Source: Capricornis sumatraensis
Lineage: Eukaryota; Chordata; Mammalia; Artiodactyla; Bovidae
Direction: 5' to 3'
Assembly (NCBI RefSeq): GCF_032405125.1
Contig: NC_091071.1
Location: 58,171,001 to 58,235,000 of the forward strand
DNA: 64,000 nt
Shown: piece by piece, positions 22,424-33,969 of the stretch
How the letters are laid out: the number at the start of each line of letters is the position of its first letter
Numbering within the stretch: the stretch's first letter is position 1
Made by a program: the position numbers and the translations under genes
Notes under the pieces: generated by a model
Seen by the model: the letters and a program-made list of their open reading frames with translations, nothing else
Told to the model about the DNA's origin: nothing
Databases searched by the model: none

Positions 22424-22872
22424 TAGTCAAGGCTATGGTTTTTCCAGTAGTCTTGTATGGATATGAGAGATGGACTATAAAGAAAGCTGAGGGCTGAAGA
22501 ATTGATGCTTTTGAACTGCTGTGTTGGAGAAGACTCTTGAGAGTCCCTTGGACTGTAAGGAGATCCAACCAGTCCATCCTAAAGGAGATCAGTCCTGAAT
22601 AGTCATCGAAAGGACTGATGCTGAAGTTGAGGCTCCAATACTTTGGCCACCTGATGTGAAGAGTTGACTCATTTGAAAAGATTGATGCTGGGAAAGATTG
22701 AAGACAGGAAGAGAAGGGGACAACAGACGATGAGATGGCTGGATGGCATCACCGACTCAATGGACATGGGTCTGAGTGAACTCTGGGAGCTGGTGATGGA
22801 CAGGGAGGCCTGGCATGCTGTGATTCATGGGGTCACAAGGAGCCGGACACGACTGAGCGACTGAACTGGACT
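22424..22872 (+). mobile_element. BovB 3' fragment
   Basis: Contains the BovB C-terminal coding part (22664-22864, words RWLDGITDSMD and MDREAWHAVIHG) to the terminal GACTGAGCGACTGAACTGG. It is 5'-truncated just after the RT domain. No clear TSD was found. Confidence 0.9.
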
Positions 22873-22963
22873 CATTGCTGCATCTTTCCTTGTTTGGCTT
22901 TCTCTTCTGTCCCTTCCTTTCTCTACTTTCTATTTTTCTCCTTATCTATCCATTTATCTCCTT

Positions 22964-25054
22964 TTTGAAGAAAGTGGGGAAAACCACTAGACCATTCAGG
23001 TATGACCTAAATCAAATCCCTTATGATTATACAGTGAAAGTGATGAATAGATTCAAACAATTAGATCTGATAGAGTGCCTGAAGGACTACGGACAGAGGT
23101 TCGTGGCATTGTACAGGAGGCAGTGATCTAGAACATCCCCAAGGAAAAGAAATGCAAACAGGCAAAATGGTTGTCTAAGGAGACCTTACAAATAGCTGAG
23201 AAAAGAAAAGAAACTAAAGGCAAAGGAGAGAAAGAAAGATATTCCCGTCTGAATGCAGAGCTCCAAAGAAAAGCAAGGAGAGATAAGAAAGCCTTCCTCA
23301 GCAATCGATACAAAGAAATAGAATGGAAAAGACTAGAGATCTCTTCAAGAAAATTAGAGATATCAAGGGAGCATTTCATGTAAAGATGGGCACAATAAAG
23401 GGCAGAAATGGTATGGACCTAACGGAAGTAGAAGATATTAAGAAGAGGTGGCAAGAATACACAGAAGAACTGGACAAAAAGAAACCTTCAAGACCCAGAT
23501 AACCACGATGGTGTGATCACTCACCTAGAGCCAGACAGCCTGGAGTGTGAAGTCAAGTGGGCCTTAGGAAGCATCACTATGAACAAAGCTCATGGAGATG
23601 ATGGAATTCCAGGTGGACTGTTTCAAATCCTGAAAGATGGTGCTGTGAAAGTACTGCACTCAATATGCCAGCAAATTTGGAAAACTCAGCAGTAGCCACA
23701 GGACTGGAAAAGGTCAGTTTTCATTCCAATCCCAAAGAAGGGCAATGCCCAAGAATGCTCAAACTACCGCACAATTGCACTCATCTCACATGCTAGTAAA
23801 GTAATGCTCAAAATTCTCCAAGCCAGGCTTCAACAATACATGAACTGTGAACTTCCAGATGTTCAAGCTGGATTTACAGAAGGCAGAACAATCAGAGATC
23901 AAATTGCCAACAACCGCTGGATCATGGAAAAAGCAAGAGAATTCCAGAAAAATATCTACTTCTGCTTTATTGACTATGCCAAAGACTTTGACTGTGTGGA
24001 TCACAACAGACTGTGGAAAATTCTGAAAGAGATGGGAATCCCAGACCACCTGACCTGCCTCCTGAGAAATCTGTATGCAGGTCAAGAAGCAACAGTTAGA
24101 ACCAGACACGGAAAAATGGACTGGTTCCAAATTGGGAAAGGGGTACGTCAGGGCTGTATATTGTCACCCTGCTTATTTAACTTATATGCAGAGTACATCA
24201 TAAAAAATGCTGGGCTGGATGAAGCACAAGCTGGAATCAAGATTGCCAGGAGGAATATCAATAACCTCAGATATGCAGATGATACCACCCTTATGGTAGA
24301 AACTGAAGAACTAGAGTCTCTTGATGAAAGTGAAAGAGGAGAGTGGAAAAGTTGGCTTAAAACTCAACATTCAGAAAATGAAGATCATGGCATCCAGTCC
24401 CATCACTCCACAGCAAATAGATGGGGAAACAGTGGAAACAGTGACAGACTTTATTTTCTTGGGCTCCAAAATCACTGAAGATGGTGACTGCAGTCATGAA
24501 AGTAAAAGATGCTTGCTCCTTGGAAGAAAGGCTATGACCCATCTTGACATCTTATTAAAAAGCAGAGACATTACTTTGCCAACAAAGGTCCATCTAGTCT
24601 TAAGGTATGGTTTTTCCTGTGGTCATGTCCATACATGACATGTCAGAGTTGGATTATAAAGAAAGCTTGAGCACTGAAGAATTGATGCTTTTGAACTGTG
24701 TGTTGAAGAAGACTCTTGAGAGGCCCTTGGACTGCAAGGAGACCCAACTAGTCCATCATAAAGGAAATCAGTCCTGAATATTCATTGGAGGGACTAATGC
24801 TGAAGCTGAAACTCCAATACCTTGGCCACCTGATATGAAGAACTGACTCATTGGAAAAGACCCTGATGCTGGGAAAGATTGAAGGCAGGAAGAGAAGGGG
24901 ATGACAGAGGATGAGATGGTTGAATGGCATCACTGCCTAAATGGACATGAGTTTGAGCAAGCTCCAGGAGTTGGTGATGGACAGGAAAGCCTGGTGAACT
25001 ACAATTTATGGGGTCACAAAGAGTCAGATGTGACTGAGTGACTGAACTAAACTG
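22964..25054 (+). mobile_element. BovB LINE, 5'-truncated, carrying the whole RT
   Basis: Starts between the endonuclease and RT domains and reaches the normal 3' end (GTGACTGAGTGACTGAACTAA). It lies about 90 bp downstream of another BovB copy in the same orientation. Many substitutions and several frameshifts are present, and no clean TSD was identified. Confidence 0.92.
23804..24478 (+). pseudogene. BovB reverse transcriptase fragment, 224 codons
   Basis: One uninterrupted frame holds three core RT motifs: FCFIDYAKDFDC (motif A), QGCILSPCLFNLY (motif B) and RYADDTTLM (motif C, the catalytic YADD). After the YADD region a shift ends the homologous frame, and the thumb continues in the frame at 24321-24638. 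The upstream domains are in other frames, so it is a dead copy with an unusually well kept core. Confidence 0.88.
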
Positions 25055-27053
25055 TCTTTCCCTGTCCTCCTTCCCCGGCTGCTCCCTTTCATTTATGCAC
25101 TGGGGAAGTGCTTTTGAGGGTAGGGTTGTATCCTGTGTGCCTCACACTGTAGTTCTGGAAAACATGGCAATCCTGGAAAGATTGGGTTCTACCCTCATGG
25201 AGCTTAAAATCTGGTGAAGGAGACAGACATTTGGTAAAGCAGCAGGCGAGTATCATCATCTGTACTCTTCATCTCCAACTACGGCAATTCAGCTTGAAGC
25301 TCCAGCCCAGGCCTTCAATCGCCAATCAGTTCCAGACAATAGACTCCTTTTCCTTTTATTTACACTTTCAATTTCTTATAGGAGTTTATCACTTAATTCT
25401 GGAAACATCTTTCTCCTTGGCCTTCTGTTCTCCTCCTTCGCTGGTTTTCTTGCTCCTCTTATCCCCTAGGCCCTTTTGGTACCCTTTCCTATAAATGGGT
25501 GTCATTTCATAATGTTCTCCAACCAGTCCCTTTATGACATTGCCAGTTTCTTGAGGCAAACCCTCCTACTCTCATGCCTTCTGTTGCCCTCTATGCACTG
25601 GTAACCACATGTTCAATCATATTGCTTTCCTATCCAGTCAAATGTCAGGTGGCATCCCATCTCAAACCCCAAAGGTTCTGAATTGAACTCTTTTTTTTCA
25701 AAACTGTATCCTCCTTGTGTGTTCCCTATTTTAGAGAATCACCATACACACAATCACCTAAACAAGACTTACTCTTGTAAATAAGAACAGCAAGGTTTTC
25801 AAGACTGGCTTTTTAAGATAATATTCAAATCGAGATCTAAATGACTTTAAGGAGCCAATCACACAGATATCTGGAGGACACAGTATTCTAGGGAGAGGAA
25901 ATAGAACGTGCAAATGTGGAAAATGATTGAGGAGTTCATAGGACTGAATGAAGACCAGTGTGGCTGGAGGGTATGGGACAAGACGGAGGGCAGTGCCAGA
26001 CAAGCTTGAGAAATTAGCAGAAGTGTCATCACCAACACTGATGTAGATCATGGGAAAGGTTTCATTTTATTCTAAGTAAAATGGGGTGCCATTGAGGGAT
26101 TCTGCAGCCAGAGAGGGACTTTTAATTTATACTATGTAAAGATCACTTCTACTCTATAAATAAATTTTGGAAGAGCAAGAATACAGACATAGCGTCCAGC
26201 TAGGAGGCTTTTAGGCTGTTTAGGCAGAAGATGCTAAAACCTGGAAATAGAGCAGTTCCAGGAGAGGTAAAGGAGGAAAAGTCGGGATGTATTTTGGAAG
26301 TAACATCAATAGACTTCCTGATGAATTAGGTATAAAAAGGAAGGCAAACAAAGGCATTAAAGACTATTTCTAGATTTTTGGTATGAGCAACTGTGGAGCC
26401 ATTTCACTGAGATGAAAAGATAGGGAAGGAACAGAAATTTGGGGGGAAGGTCAATAGAAAGCTTTGTTTCGATTATGTAGTTTGAGATGCCTTTAAAATC
26501 TGAAAAGAAAATGTCAAGTTGGATAAATGAAACTGGAGTCTAGAAGAGAAGTCAGAGCTGGTGACCTAAATGTGGGAGTCTGACAGATAGATGGTCTCTA
26601 AAGGCATGGGAACACACAAGATTGTCCAACAAGTGAATGTGGGTGGAGAAAAGCAGAGGGCAGGGGGACTGAGGATGGAGTCCTGGGTTACAATAATACA
26701 CTAGCGTTCAGAGGTCAAGCAGAAGAGAAACAAGCGGATTAGTTGAGCAGACGAGTGAGGAAGGGGACCAGGAGAAGGCAGTGTTGCTGAAGCTAAGAGA
26801 GGAGTTTGCTTTACTGGACAGTGATCAGTGTTACTGAGAGATCAAACAAATGGAGGGCAGAAAAGGATGTTAGGATGGAGTCTGTTGATGTCTCTGACAA
26901 GAGCAGTTTCACAATGCAGGGTGCCCTGCCTTTGAGAATGACCGCTTCACACTGCCCTGACATACTTTATTTCTTGTATTATTTTTCATTAAGCTTCTGT
27001 ATTTTTATTCTTCATTAAGTGGATGTATTTATATTTCTACAGTCCTTTATAAC
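25055..27053. other. No gene recognised; old interspersed repeat
   Basis: About 25140-26920 resembles the same very old mammalian repeat as 5200-6240 (CTCATGGAGCTTAAAATCTGG, GGTGCCATTGAGGG, AGTTTGAGATGCC, GACAAGAGCAGTTTC). It is heavily decayed and I do not name the family. No coding exon seen. Confidence 0.45.
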
Positions 27054-27255
27054 GGGCTTCCCTGGTGGCTCAGACAGTAAAGAATCTGCCTGCAATGCAA
27101 AAGATCCAGGTTTGATTCCTGGGTCAGGAAGATCCCCTGGAGAAGAGAATGGCAATCCACTCCACTATTCTTTCTGGAGAATTCTACAGACAGAAGAGCC
27201 TGGTAGGCTACAGTCCATGGTGTCACAAAGAGTTGGACACGACTGAGCATCTAGC
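27054..27255 (+). mobile_element. Bov-tA SINE
   Basis: A complete unit from GGGCTTCCCTGGTGGCTC to GACACGACTGAGCATC. The TSD is unclear because both flanks are AT-rich. Confidence 0.9.
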
Positions 27256-27631
27256 ATACTTATAATATGTCATAATAGTCATCATTGGTGAGAGCTTATT
27301 AGAATAGTGTGTGCAAAGGCATAGACACATAAAACATGATACACGCTTTCAGGACGGGGCGTTAATTGCACATGGCCAGAATGTATAGTATGTGGGTAAG
27401 AATGACGGTGGAAAGGATCGAGCAGAGTGAAGGTAAAGTTGGCCAGGTAGACAGGACAGAAAAGAGTGGAATTTTACAGTTTGCTAGTTTTTCAGAGTTT
27501 TGTCATTTTCTTCTTAGAGATCTTGTATGTATTTTGTTAGATTTTTACCTAAGTATTTCATTTGGAGGGGTGCTAATATAAATGGTGTTGCATTTTTTAA
27601 ATTCAAATTCCAGTTGTTCATTGCTGACATA

Positions 27632-28240
27632 CAGACATATCTCAGAGACACTGCAGGTTCAATTCCAAACCATGCAATAAACTGAATATGCAATAGTTAC
27701 ATAAGTTTTTGGTTTCCAAGTGCTTATGAAGGCTATGTGTATACTATACTGTAGTCTATTAACTGTGTAACATAGCATTATATCTAAAAAATGTACATAC
27801 CTTCGTTTAAAAATACTTTATTACTAAAAATGGTAACTATCAGCTGAGCTCTGTAGTGAATTGTAATCTTTTTGCTGATGGAGGGTCTTGCCTCCAAGTT
27901 GATGGATGCTGACTGACTAGGGTCGTGATTGCTAAAGATTGGAGTGGCTGTGAAAATTTCTTAAAAGAACAGTAAAGTCTGCGGTATCGATTGATGAAGC
28001 TTTTCTTTTCACAAATGGTTTCTCTGTAGCCTTCATTGCTTTTGATTAGCTGTTTACCTACAAACAGCAGAACTTTTGAAATTGGAATCACTCCTCTCAA
28101 ACCCTGTTGCTGTTTTATCAACTAAGTTTATGTAATATTCTAAAGAAACTGCCATTTCTTTAGCAATAGAGTATTAATACCACAAACTTTCAATTAAAAA
28201 TGTGATATCTGTGAAATGCAATAAAACGAGGTATAATCTG
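27632..28240 (-). mobile_element. Tigger1 DNA transposon, internally deleted
   Basis: The ends read CAGACATATCTCAGAG and the inverted form near AAAACGAGGTATAATCTG. The interior matches the 3' part of the Tigger1 transposase gene in reverse (TGGAGGGTCTTGCCTCC, TTTATGTAATATTCTAAA). At 609 bp it keeps about a quarter of the usual 2.4 kb. A TA duplication flanks it (27630-27631 and 28241-28242), inside L1 text that is continuous once it is removed. Confidence 0.88.
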
Positions 28241-28689
28241 TATAGGAAAGTGGTTGACTTTTGTATATTAACTTCGTATGATAATTTCTTCTAAGAGTTT
28301 CCTGACAAAGGTTTTCTGATGCTGTTGACTCTGGGATTATTCTGAAGAATGTTACCTGCAAACAAAGTTTTATTTCTCCCTTCCCAATATCCTTTTCATA
28401 TTCCATCGGCTAGGATTTCCACTGCAATGTTGAAAAGCAGTCTTGAGAGGCAGCATCCTTGTCTTAGTCCTGATCTTAATAGGAAAGCATCAAGTTTCTC
28501 ATCGTTGCATGTAATGTTAGCCATAGGGCTTTTTCTGTAGGGGGGTGTGTGAGTATGTATACTATCAGATTGAGGAAGTTCACCATGATTCCTAGTTTAC
28601 CGAGAATTTTCATTACTATGGGTGTTGGCTAAATTTTTGTTTCTGTTTCCATTGATATCATGTAATTTTTCTTTAGCAAACAACAAATT

Positions 28690-29037
28690 GATGTGATGGA
28701 GTGCATTTTTTACTTTTTAACTTCTAGGTAGCTTTTTACTTTTAAGGAGCTTTCACTTTTTTACTCATACTGTCTACTTTCCTTTTAACTTTCATCTTAA
28801 ACAACCTCTTTCACGCTTTACTTCCACTCCTGCTTTTCACTTTTATTTCTACCTTATGCTTGGTTTTCCTTTTCACCTTGCTTCTACTTTCTCTTTTCCT
28901 TTTTATTTCTACTTTTACTTTAAACTCTTAACTCTTACTTTTACTTTTTATTCTCTTCACTTTCATCTTTTACTTTCCCCTTTCACTTCTACTTTGTACT
29001 TTCACTTTTTAGTTTTCCCTTTCACTCTTCACTCTTA
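28690..29037 (+). repeat. Degenerate ACTTTT/ACTTTC pyrimidine tract
   Basis: About 340 bp built from hexamer-like units (ACTTTT, ACTTTC, TTTTAC, ACTCTT) with few G residues on this strand. It sits inside an L1 at the point after GATGGAGTGCATTTTT and ends at the start of a Bov-tA. The words resemble the GACTTTCACTTTC tail of bovid SINEs, a likely seed. Confidence 0.75.
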
Positions 29038-29253
29038 GGGATTTCCCTGCTGGCTCAGACGGTAAAGTGTCTGTCTGTAATGCAGAAGACCTGGGTTTGA
29101 TCCCTGGGCCCGGAAGATCCGCTGGAGAAGGAAATGGCAATCCACTCGAGTACTATTGCCTGGAAAATCCCATGAACAGGGGAGCCTGGTAGGCTACAGT
29201 CCGTGGGGTTGCAAAGAGTCAGACACGACTGAGCAACTTCACTTCACTATTAT
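29038..29253 (+). mobile_element. Bov-tA SINE
   Basis: A complete unit, GGGATTTCCCTGCTGG to GAGCAACTTCACTTC. A 7-bp TSD, ACTCTTA, lies at 29031-29037 and 29254-29260. Confidence 0.9.
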
Positions 29254-29771
29254 ACTCTTAAACTTTAGTTATTTGATTTTGAATGTTAACCTACCTGGAA
29301 TAAATCACACTTGCTTATATAATTCTTTTTATAAATTGTTGAATTTGAGATTCTAATGTTTTATTGAGGATTTTTATATTTATGTTCATGAGAAATGTTG
29401 GTTTATAGTTTTCATATAATGTTTTTGTCTGGTTTTGATATTATGGTAATACTGGCTTCATAGAATGAGTTAGTATTTTCTCTGCTGCTGCCTTCTGAGA
29501 GAGATTGTAGAGAACTGGTATAATTTCTTCCTTATATGTTTGATAGAATTCACCAGTGAACCTATCCAGACCTGGTGCTTCCTACTTTATAAGGTTTTTA
29601 ATTATGGAGTTAATTTCTTTAATAGATATGGGGCTATTTAGGTTGTCTGTTTTCTCTTTGTGAGTTTCATCAAATTGTGTCTTTCAAGGAATGGTTCCCC
29701 TCATATAGGTTATCAAATTTGTGGGCATACAGTTGTTCAAAGTGCTCTTTTATTATCCTTTCAAGATCTGT

Positions 29772-29993
29772 GTGCATGTGTGCTTAATCGCTCAGTAGTG
29801 TCTAACTCTTTGTGATCCCATGAACTGTAGCCCACCAGGCTCCTCTCTGCATGGAGTTTTCCCAGGCGAGAATACTGGAGTGATTTGCCATTTCCTCCTA
29901 TACAGGGGATCTTCCTGACCTAGGGATTGAATTCATGTCTCCTACATTGGCAGCTGGATTCTTTACCACTGAATTCTTTACTACCTGGAAAGC
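29772..29993 (-). mobile_element. Bov-tA SINE in L1
   Basis: GTGCTTAATCGCTCAGTAG at the 3' end to CTACCTGGAAAGCAC at the 5' end, moderately diverged. Confidence 0.88.
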
Positions 29994-30027
29994 ACTCAAT
30001 GTCTCCAGGACATTGTAATCATTTCAC

Positions 30028-30372
30028 TATATATATGTGTATGTGTATATACATATATAATATATGTATATGTCGGGGAAGGCAATGGCACCCCACTCCC
30101 GTTCTCTTGCCTGCAAAATCACATGCACGAAGGAGCCTGACGGGCTGCAGTCCATGGGGTCACTAAGAGTCAGACACGACTGAGCGACTTCACTTTTACT
30201 TTTCACTTTCTTGCATTGGAGAAGGAAATGGCAACCCACTCCAGTGTTCTTGCCTGGAGAATCCCAGGGACGGGGGAGCCTGGTGGGCTGCCGTCTATGG
30301 GGTCGCACAGAGCCGGACACGACTGAAGCGACTTAGTATATGTATATGTATAATATTATATGTATATATATT
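30028..30372. repeat. (TATATG)n-type microsatellite split by BOV-A2
   Basis: Alternating TATATG and TATG words lie at 30028-30073 and resume at 30336-30372. The SINE sits in the middle of one array. Confidence 0.88.
30075..30336 (+). mobile_element. BOV-A2 SINE
   Basis: Two Bov-A monomers with a CACTTTTACTTTTCACTTTC linker. The 3' end is GACTGAAGCGACTTAG without an expanded AGC tail. Confidence 0.93.
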
Positions 30373-30374
30373 TG

Positions 30375-31190
30375 TCTTCTGTTCTTTTTCTGCCTTTTGT
30401 GGCTGGAGTTGGCTGTTTCCCTTCCCCCAAGTCAGTTAGATTCTGACAAAACTTTAGCAGGTTAGGCTCTGTTTAAATTGTTTCTCCTGAGGGCGGGTCT
30501 TGTTAAGAACAGGATGTTCTACTGTATTCCAGAATGGTTTCTTTTCCCTCCCCCTGCTGGAAGCATGAAGAGATTTTTCTCTGATACTCACTGTGAGAAC
30601 TTAGTAGAGTTTCAGGAGATAAAACACAAAAGTGTGAGGCCCTTTAAAGATGGGATCCCCTTGGAGATTTTCTCTTTGGCTTGTCCATAGTTAGCATCTA
30701 GCAGTTCATCAATTCTAGTTCAGGTTCAGCTACCCCTGTATGGGTTATCATGGGGGTTTTGTTTGTAGGTTTCTGGCCTGGTAAGTGTTGATTCCCTGCA
30801 CTCACTTGTTGGTCTCTTGAATTTGGGGAACATGGCTGTCCCTGTGATCAACACTTCCTTATGGATCGAAGAAGAGCTGATTTTTAAAAGAGCAGTTTGA
30901 GGTTCATAGCGAAATTGAGAGGAGGTTATAGAGATTCCTGTATAATCTGCCCCTACAGGTGCATAGACTCTCCCCACTGTCAACATTCTGCATCAAGGTG
31001 AAACATTTGTTATAAATGGTGACCTGCATTGACACATCATAACTCTCTAAAGACCATAATTTACATGAGGGTTTACTCTTGGGGTTGTATATTTATGAGT
31101 TTGAACAAAGATATAATCTCATGTATCTATCATTACAATATCATATGGAATATTTTTGCTGCATAAAAATCCTCTGTGCTCCAGCCAGGT
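30375..31190 (-). mobile_element. Old L1M-type fragments
   Basis: Phrases such as GAGCAGTTTGAGGTTCATAG, ACCTGCATTGACACATCAT and AAAATCCTCTGTGCTCC match old mammalian L1 sequence in reverse. Family and ends uncertain. Confidence 0.6.
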
Positions 31191-31226
31191 TTTTCAGTTT
31201 GCTCAGTTTTTTCTTTGTTGTTAGGG

Positions 31227-31662
31227 TGAATTCAGTTTAGTTGCTCAGTCGTGTCCGACTCTTTGCGACCCCATGAATCGCAGCACGCCAGGCCTCCCTG
31301 TCCATCACCAACTCCCCGAGTTCACTCAGACTCGCGTCCATCGAGTCGGTGATGCCATCCAGCCATCTCATCCTCTGTCGTCCCCTTCTCCTCCTGCCCC
31401 AATCCCTCCCAGCATCAGAGTCTTTGCCAATGAGTCAACTCTTCGCATGAGGTGGCCAAAGTACTGGAGTTTCAGCTTTAGCATCATTCCTTCCAATGAA
31501 ATCCCAGGGCTGATCTCCTTTAGGATGGACTGGTTGGATCTCCTTGCAGTCCAAGGGACTCTCAAGAGTCTTCTCCAACACCACAGTTCAAAAGCAAATT
31601 CTTTGGCGCTCAGCCTTCTTCACAGTCCAACTCTCACATCCATACATGACCACTGGAAAAAC
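31227..31662 (-). mobile_element. BovB 3' fragment
   Basis: The last ~435 bp of BovB, little diverged (GCTCAGTCGTGTCCGACTC at its 3' end; the minus strand codes LMLGGIGAGGEGDD in 31368-31565 because one base is missing from the C run). Truncated within the RT thumb. Confidence 0.92.
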
Positions 31663-32445
31663 TTCTAAACTTCTTATATATCAGACTGGAAACCTCTTAA
31701 CCTTATTTAATTTTTTAAAATAAAGGTTAAGAGCAAGAACTTTCTATTTAATAAGAACTTTGAGTCAATCTGGAGCTTAATCAAGGTTTTATTATATCTT
31801 AAGCCAATTGAAATGATTCTTCTGAAATACATATTGCAGCTAACAACACAAAGAAAAATCTGCTCATACTGGGGAAATATTATTAAACTTCTGTTATCAA
31901 CCTCATAACTATTGTTTTAGCTTAGAATTATTCACATCTGAACTTTAATTTCCTGGCTTGCTCAATTTTCAAATCTCTAGTTCTTTTGAATCTAGAACAC
32001 AAAGACCTAACATGCCCCCAAATGGCAGTCCCATAGTGTAGTTTTCCTGTGACTAAATAGGAACAATATGCTATATGTGCTTACTTGAAATTACATATTT
32101 TTCATCACAATAGTCATTGTTGTTTGAAATTGAGAGTTTAGATTGAGGACTGTAATTTTCACTGTTTATAAAAGAATATAGTTTTTGCTTCCAATACTTG
32201 AAGCATCAAAAAAGGGTGACTGTTTCATGATACTCAAGTGTTTCTGGCACTAGGCTTAAGGGAAATTTGAAAATGGAAGAAAGAAACCAGTCTTGGTGTA
32301 TGTACCACTTACCATGTTTCCCATTGTCTTCGTGCAGATCTAGCCATTCATATACTGATAACCTAAAAACTGGATCCAGGGTGCTTTATGAGGAGTGCCA
32401 TAAAGATCATCAATAGAGAACTTTCTGTCCTTATATGTTATTTTT
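31663..32445. other. No feature recognised
   Basis: AT-rich sequence without recognisable repeat, exon or motif. Confidence 0.45.
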
Positions 32446-32690
32446 AATTTATTTTAAAACTGAAGTGTAGTTGATTCAGTGTTATGTTAATTTCTGCTGT
32501 ATAGCAAGGTGACTCAGTTATACACATGTACACATTATTTTTTACGTTCTCTTCCACTATGATTTACCCCAGGATATTAAATATAGCTCCCTGCGCTATA
32601 CAGTAGGATCTTGTTTCTTACCCGGGTAATAGGTAATGATTTGCATCTGCTAACCTCAAATTCCCAGTCCATCCAGCCCCACCCCTATTT
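32446..32690 (-). mobile_element. Cetartiodactyl L1 3' UTR fragment
   Basis: TTAATTTCTGCTGTATAGC, GGATATTAAATATAGCTCC and CTATACAGTAGGATCTTG are the reverse complement of an L1 3' UTR common in artiodactyls. Confidence 0.7.
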
Positions 32691-33345
32691 TGTCATATTT
32701 TGAAGTGCTTTACTGCCATATCTTAGGTAATTATCCTGGATAAATCATATTGCTGGAACTCTTGTATTTTGCCACCTTTGAAAACTATAATTGCTTTTGT
32801 AAGTCAGGATCTCAGTAAGAGCGGATATTTACTAATAAGACATTAAACAACTAAAAAGTCTCATTAATGTAGTTTTTATATAACAATACAAAAGACAGAA
32901 ATATAAATGTGAAAAGTATAGTGGCTGGTTTGCTAAGGATGTGAGGAATTAAAGTACGTTTCCCTATTAATATTATATTATGATACTGGATGGAATTACA
33001 TGATGACAGGCAATCTTGCCCTCAAAAACACATTAGAAAATTTAAGAAATGATATGAAATATTTGAAATTACTATCATATTTGAGATGGGACATTGTATA
33101 ATTACTGCTCTAATTTTATCTTTGTCTCATCCAATTATAAAACATGCAGTAGGCACTTAATATTTGAATTAATGAGTGATATTATTTAACTGTCATGATT
33201 GAATGAGTGGCATTATTGAATGTCATTAATGACTGACAAATATCATTTTAAAATACTTAGTTTTATTGCTCATGTGAAGTAAAAAATGCTACTGTGGTTG
33301 TGTTAATAAAAACAAATCTGTACCTCAGATACATGTCAAAATATA

Positions 33346-33969
33346 ATTGAGTCTCATTTTCTGTGGATACACGAAAATGTATTTGCAACCCCTAGGTCAG
33401 TATTCATGATGCTTCTGTGGCCATTTTTCAGACACGTGTAGAGCAGCGGGAAACTGGGGTTGCCCAACGCACACGTTCCCAGATGAGGCTGAACAAAGCG
33501 GCCCTCAGCCTCCCAGTTTCAGTTCTCACACTGTAAACAAGTGACCTCACCGTGTACTTAGTGCCATATTTTTCACATTTTTGTGCTTCCTTCTGGTTAT
33601 TTTGCTATTTAAAATGCCCTCTGAGTGTAGTGCTTAAGAGCTGTGTAACGTTTCTAGCTATCAATATAAGAAGACTGTGATGCAATACGTTACAGAGAAA
33701 AACATGCATTAGGTAGGCCACTTACAGTTATGAGTTATGATGTTGTTGACCTTGAGTTCAGTGTTAATAAATCAGCGTTATACATCAAGTGCCTTTAAAC
33801 TGATGCACATAAGAAAAGCTGTGTATTGACTAGTTGCTCACAATGTGACCAGTGGCTCGTAGGAAACTAACCCTTTTTCTCGCTCACGAGTAGTGGTTTA
33901 GTATTTGCTAATTCAGTGTTTGTGATGAATTTATAGAATACAACCAACCAGAAAAATGAGATTTGACTG
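33346..33969 (+). mobile_element. Tigger-type DNA transposon (MER8/Tigger7-like)
   Basis: The interior phrases GGTTATTTTGCTATTTAAAATG, TAAGAGCTGTGTAACG and GTGACCAGTGGCTCGTAGG follow this nonautonomous Tigger. Similar inverted ends (TTGAGTCTCATTTTCTG; ACAGTCAAATCTCATTTTTC on the other strand) and TA at the borders support the call. The interior keeps part of a jerky-like transposase region but no open frame. Confidence 0.72.

Larger units (their letters stand above)
27480..29771 (-). mobile_element. Old L1 ORF2 region, interrupted
   Basis: Minus-strand L1 ORF2 sequence runs from the C-terminal part to the RT. It includes GGAATAAATCACACTTGC, TAATACTGGCTTCATAGAATG and TCCAGACCTGGTGCTTCC phrases on the plus strand. 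It continues across a Tigger1 (27632-28240), a pyrimidine-rich tract (28690-29037) and a Bov-tA (29038-29253). A Bov-tA at 29772 interrupts it again. Confidence 0.85.

Noticed and set aside
28856..29038. Phe/Leu/Tyr-rich open frame resembling a membrane protein
   Set aside because: Translation of the pyrimidine-rich tract.
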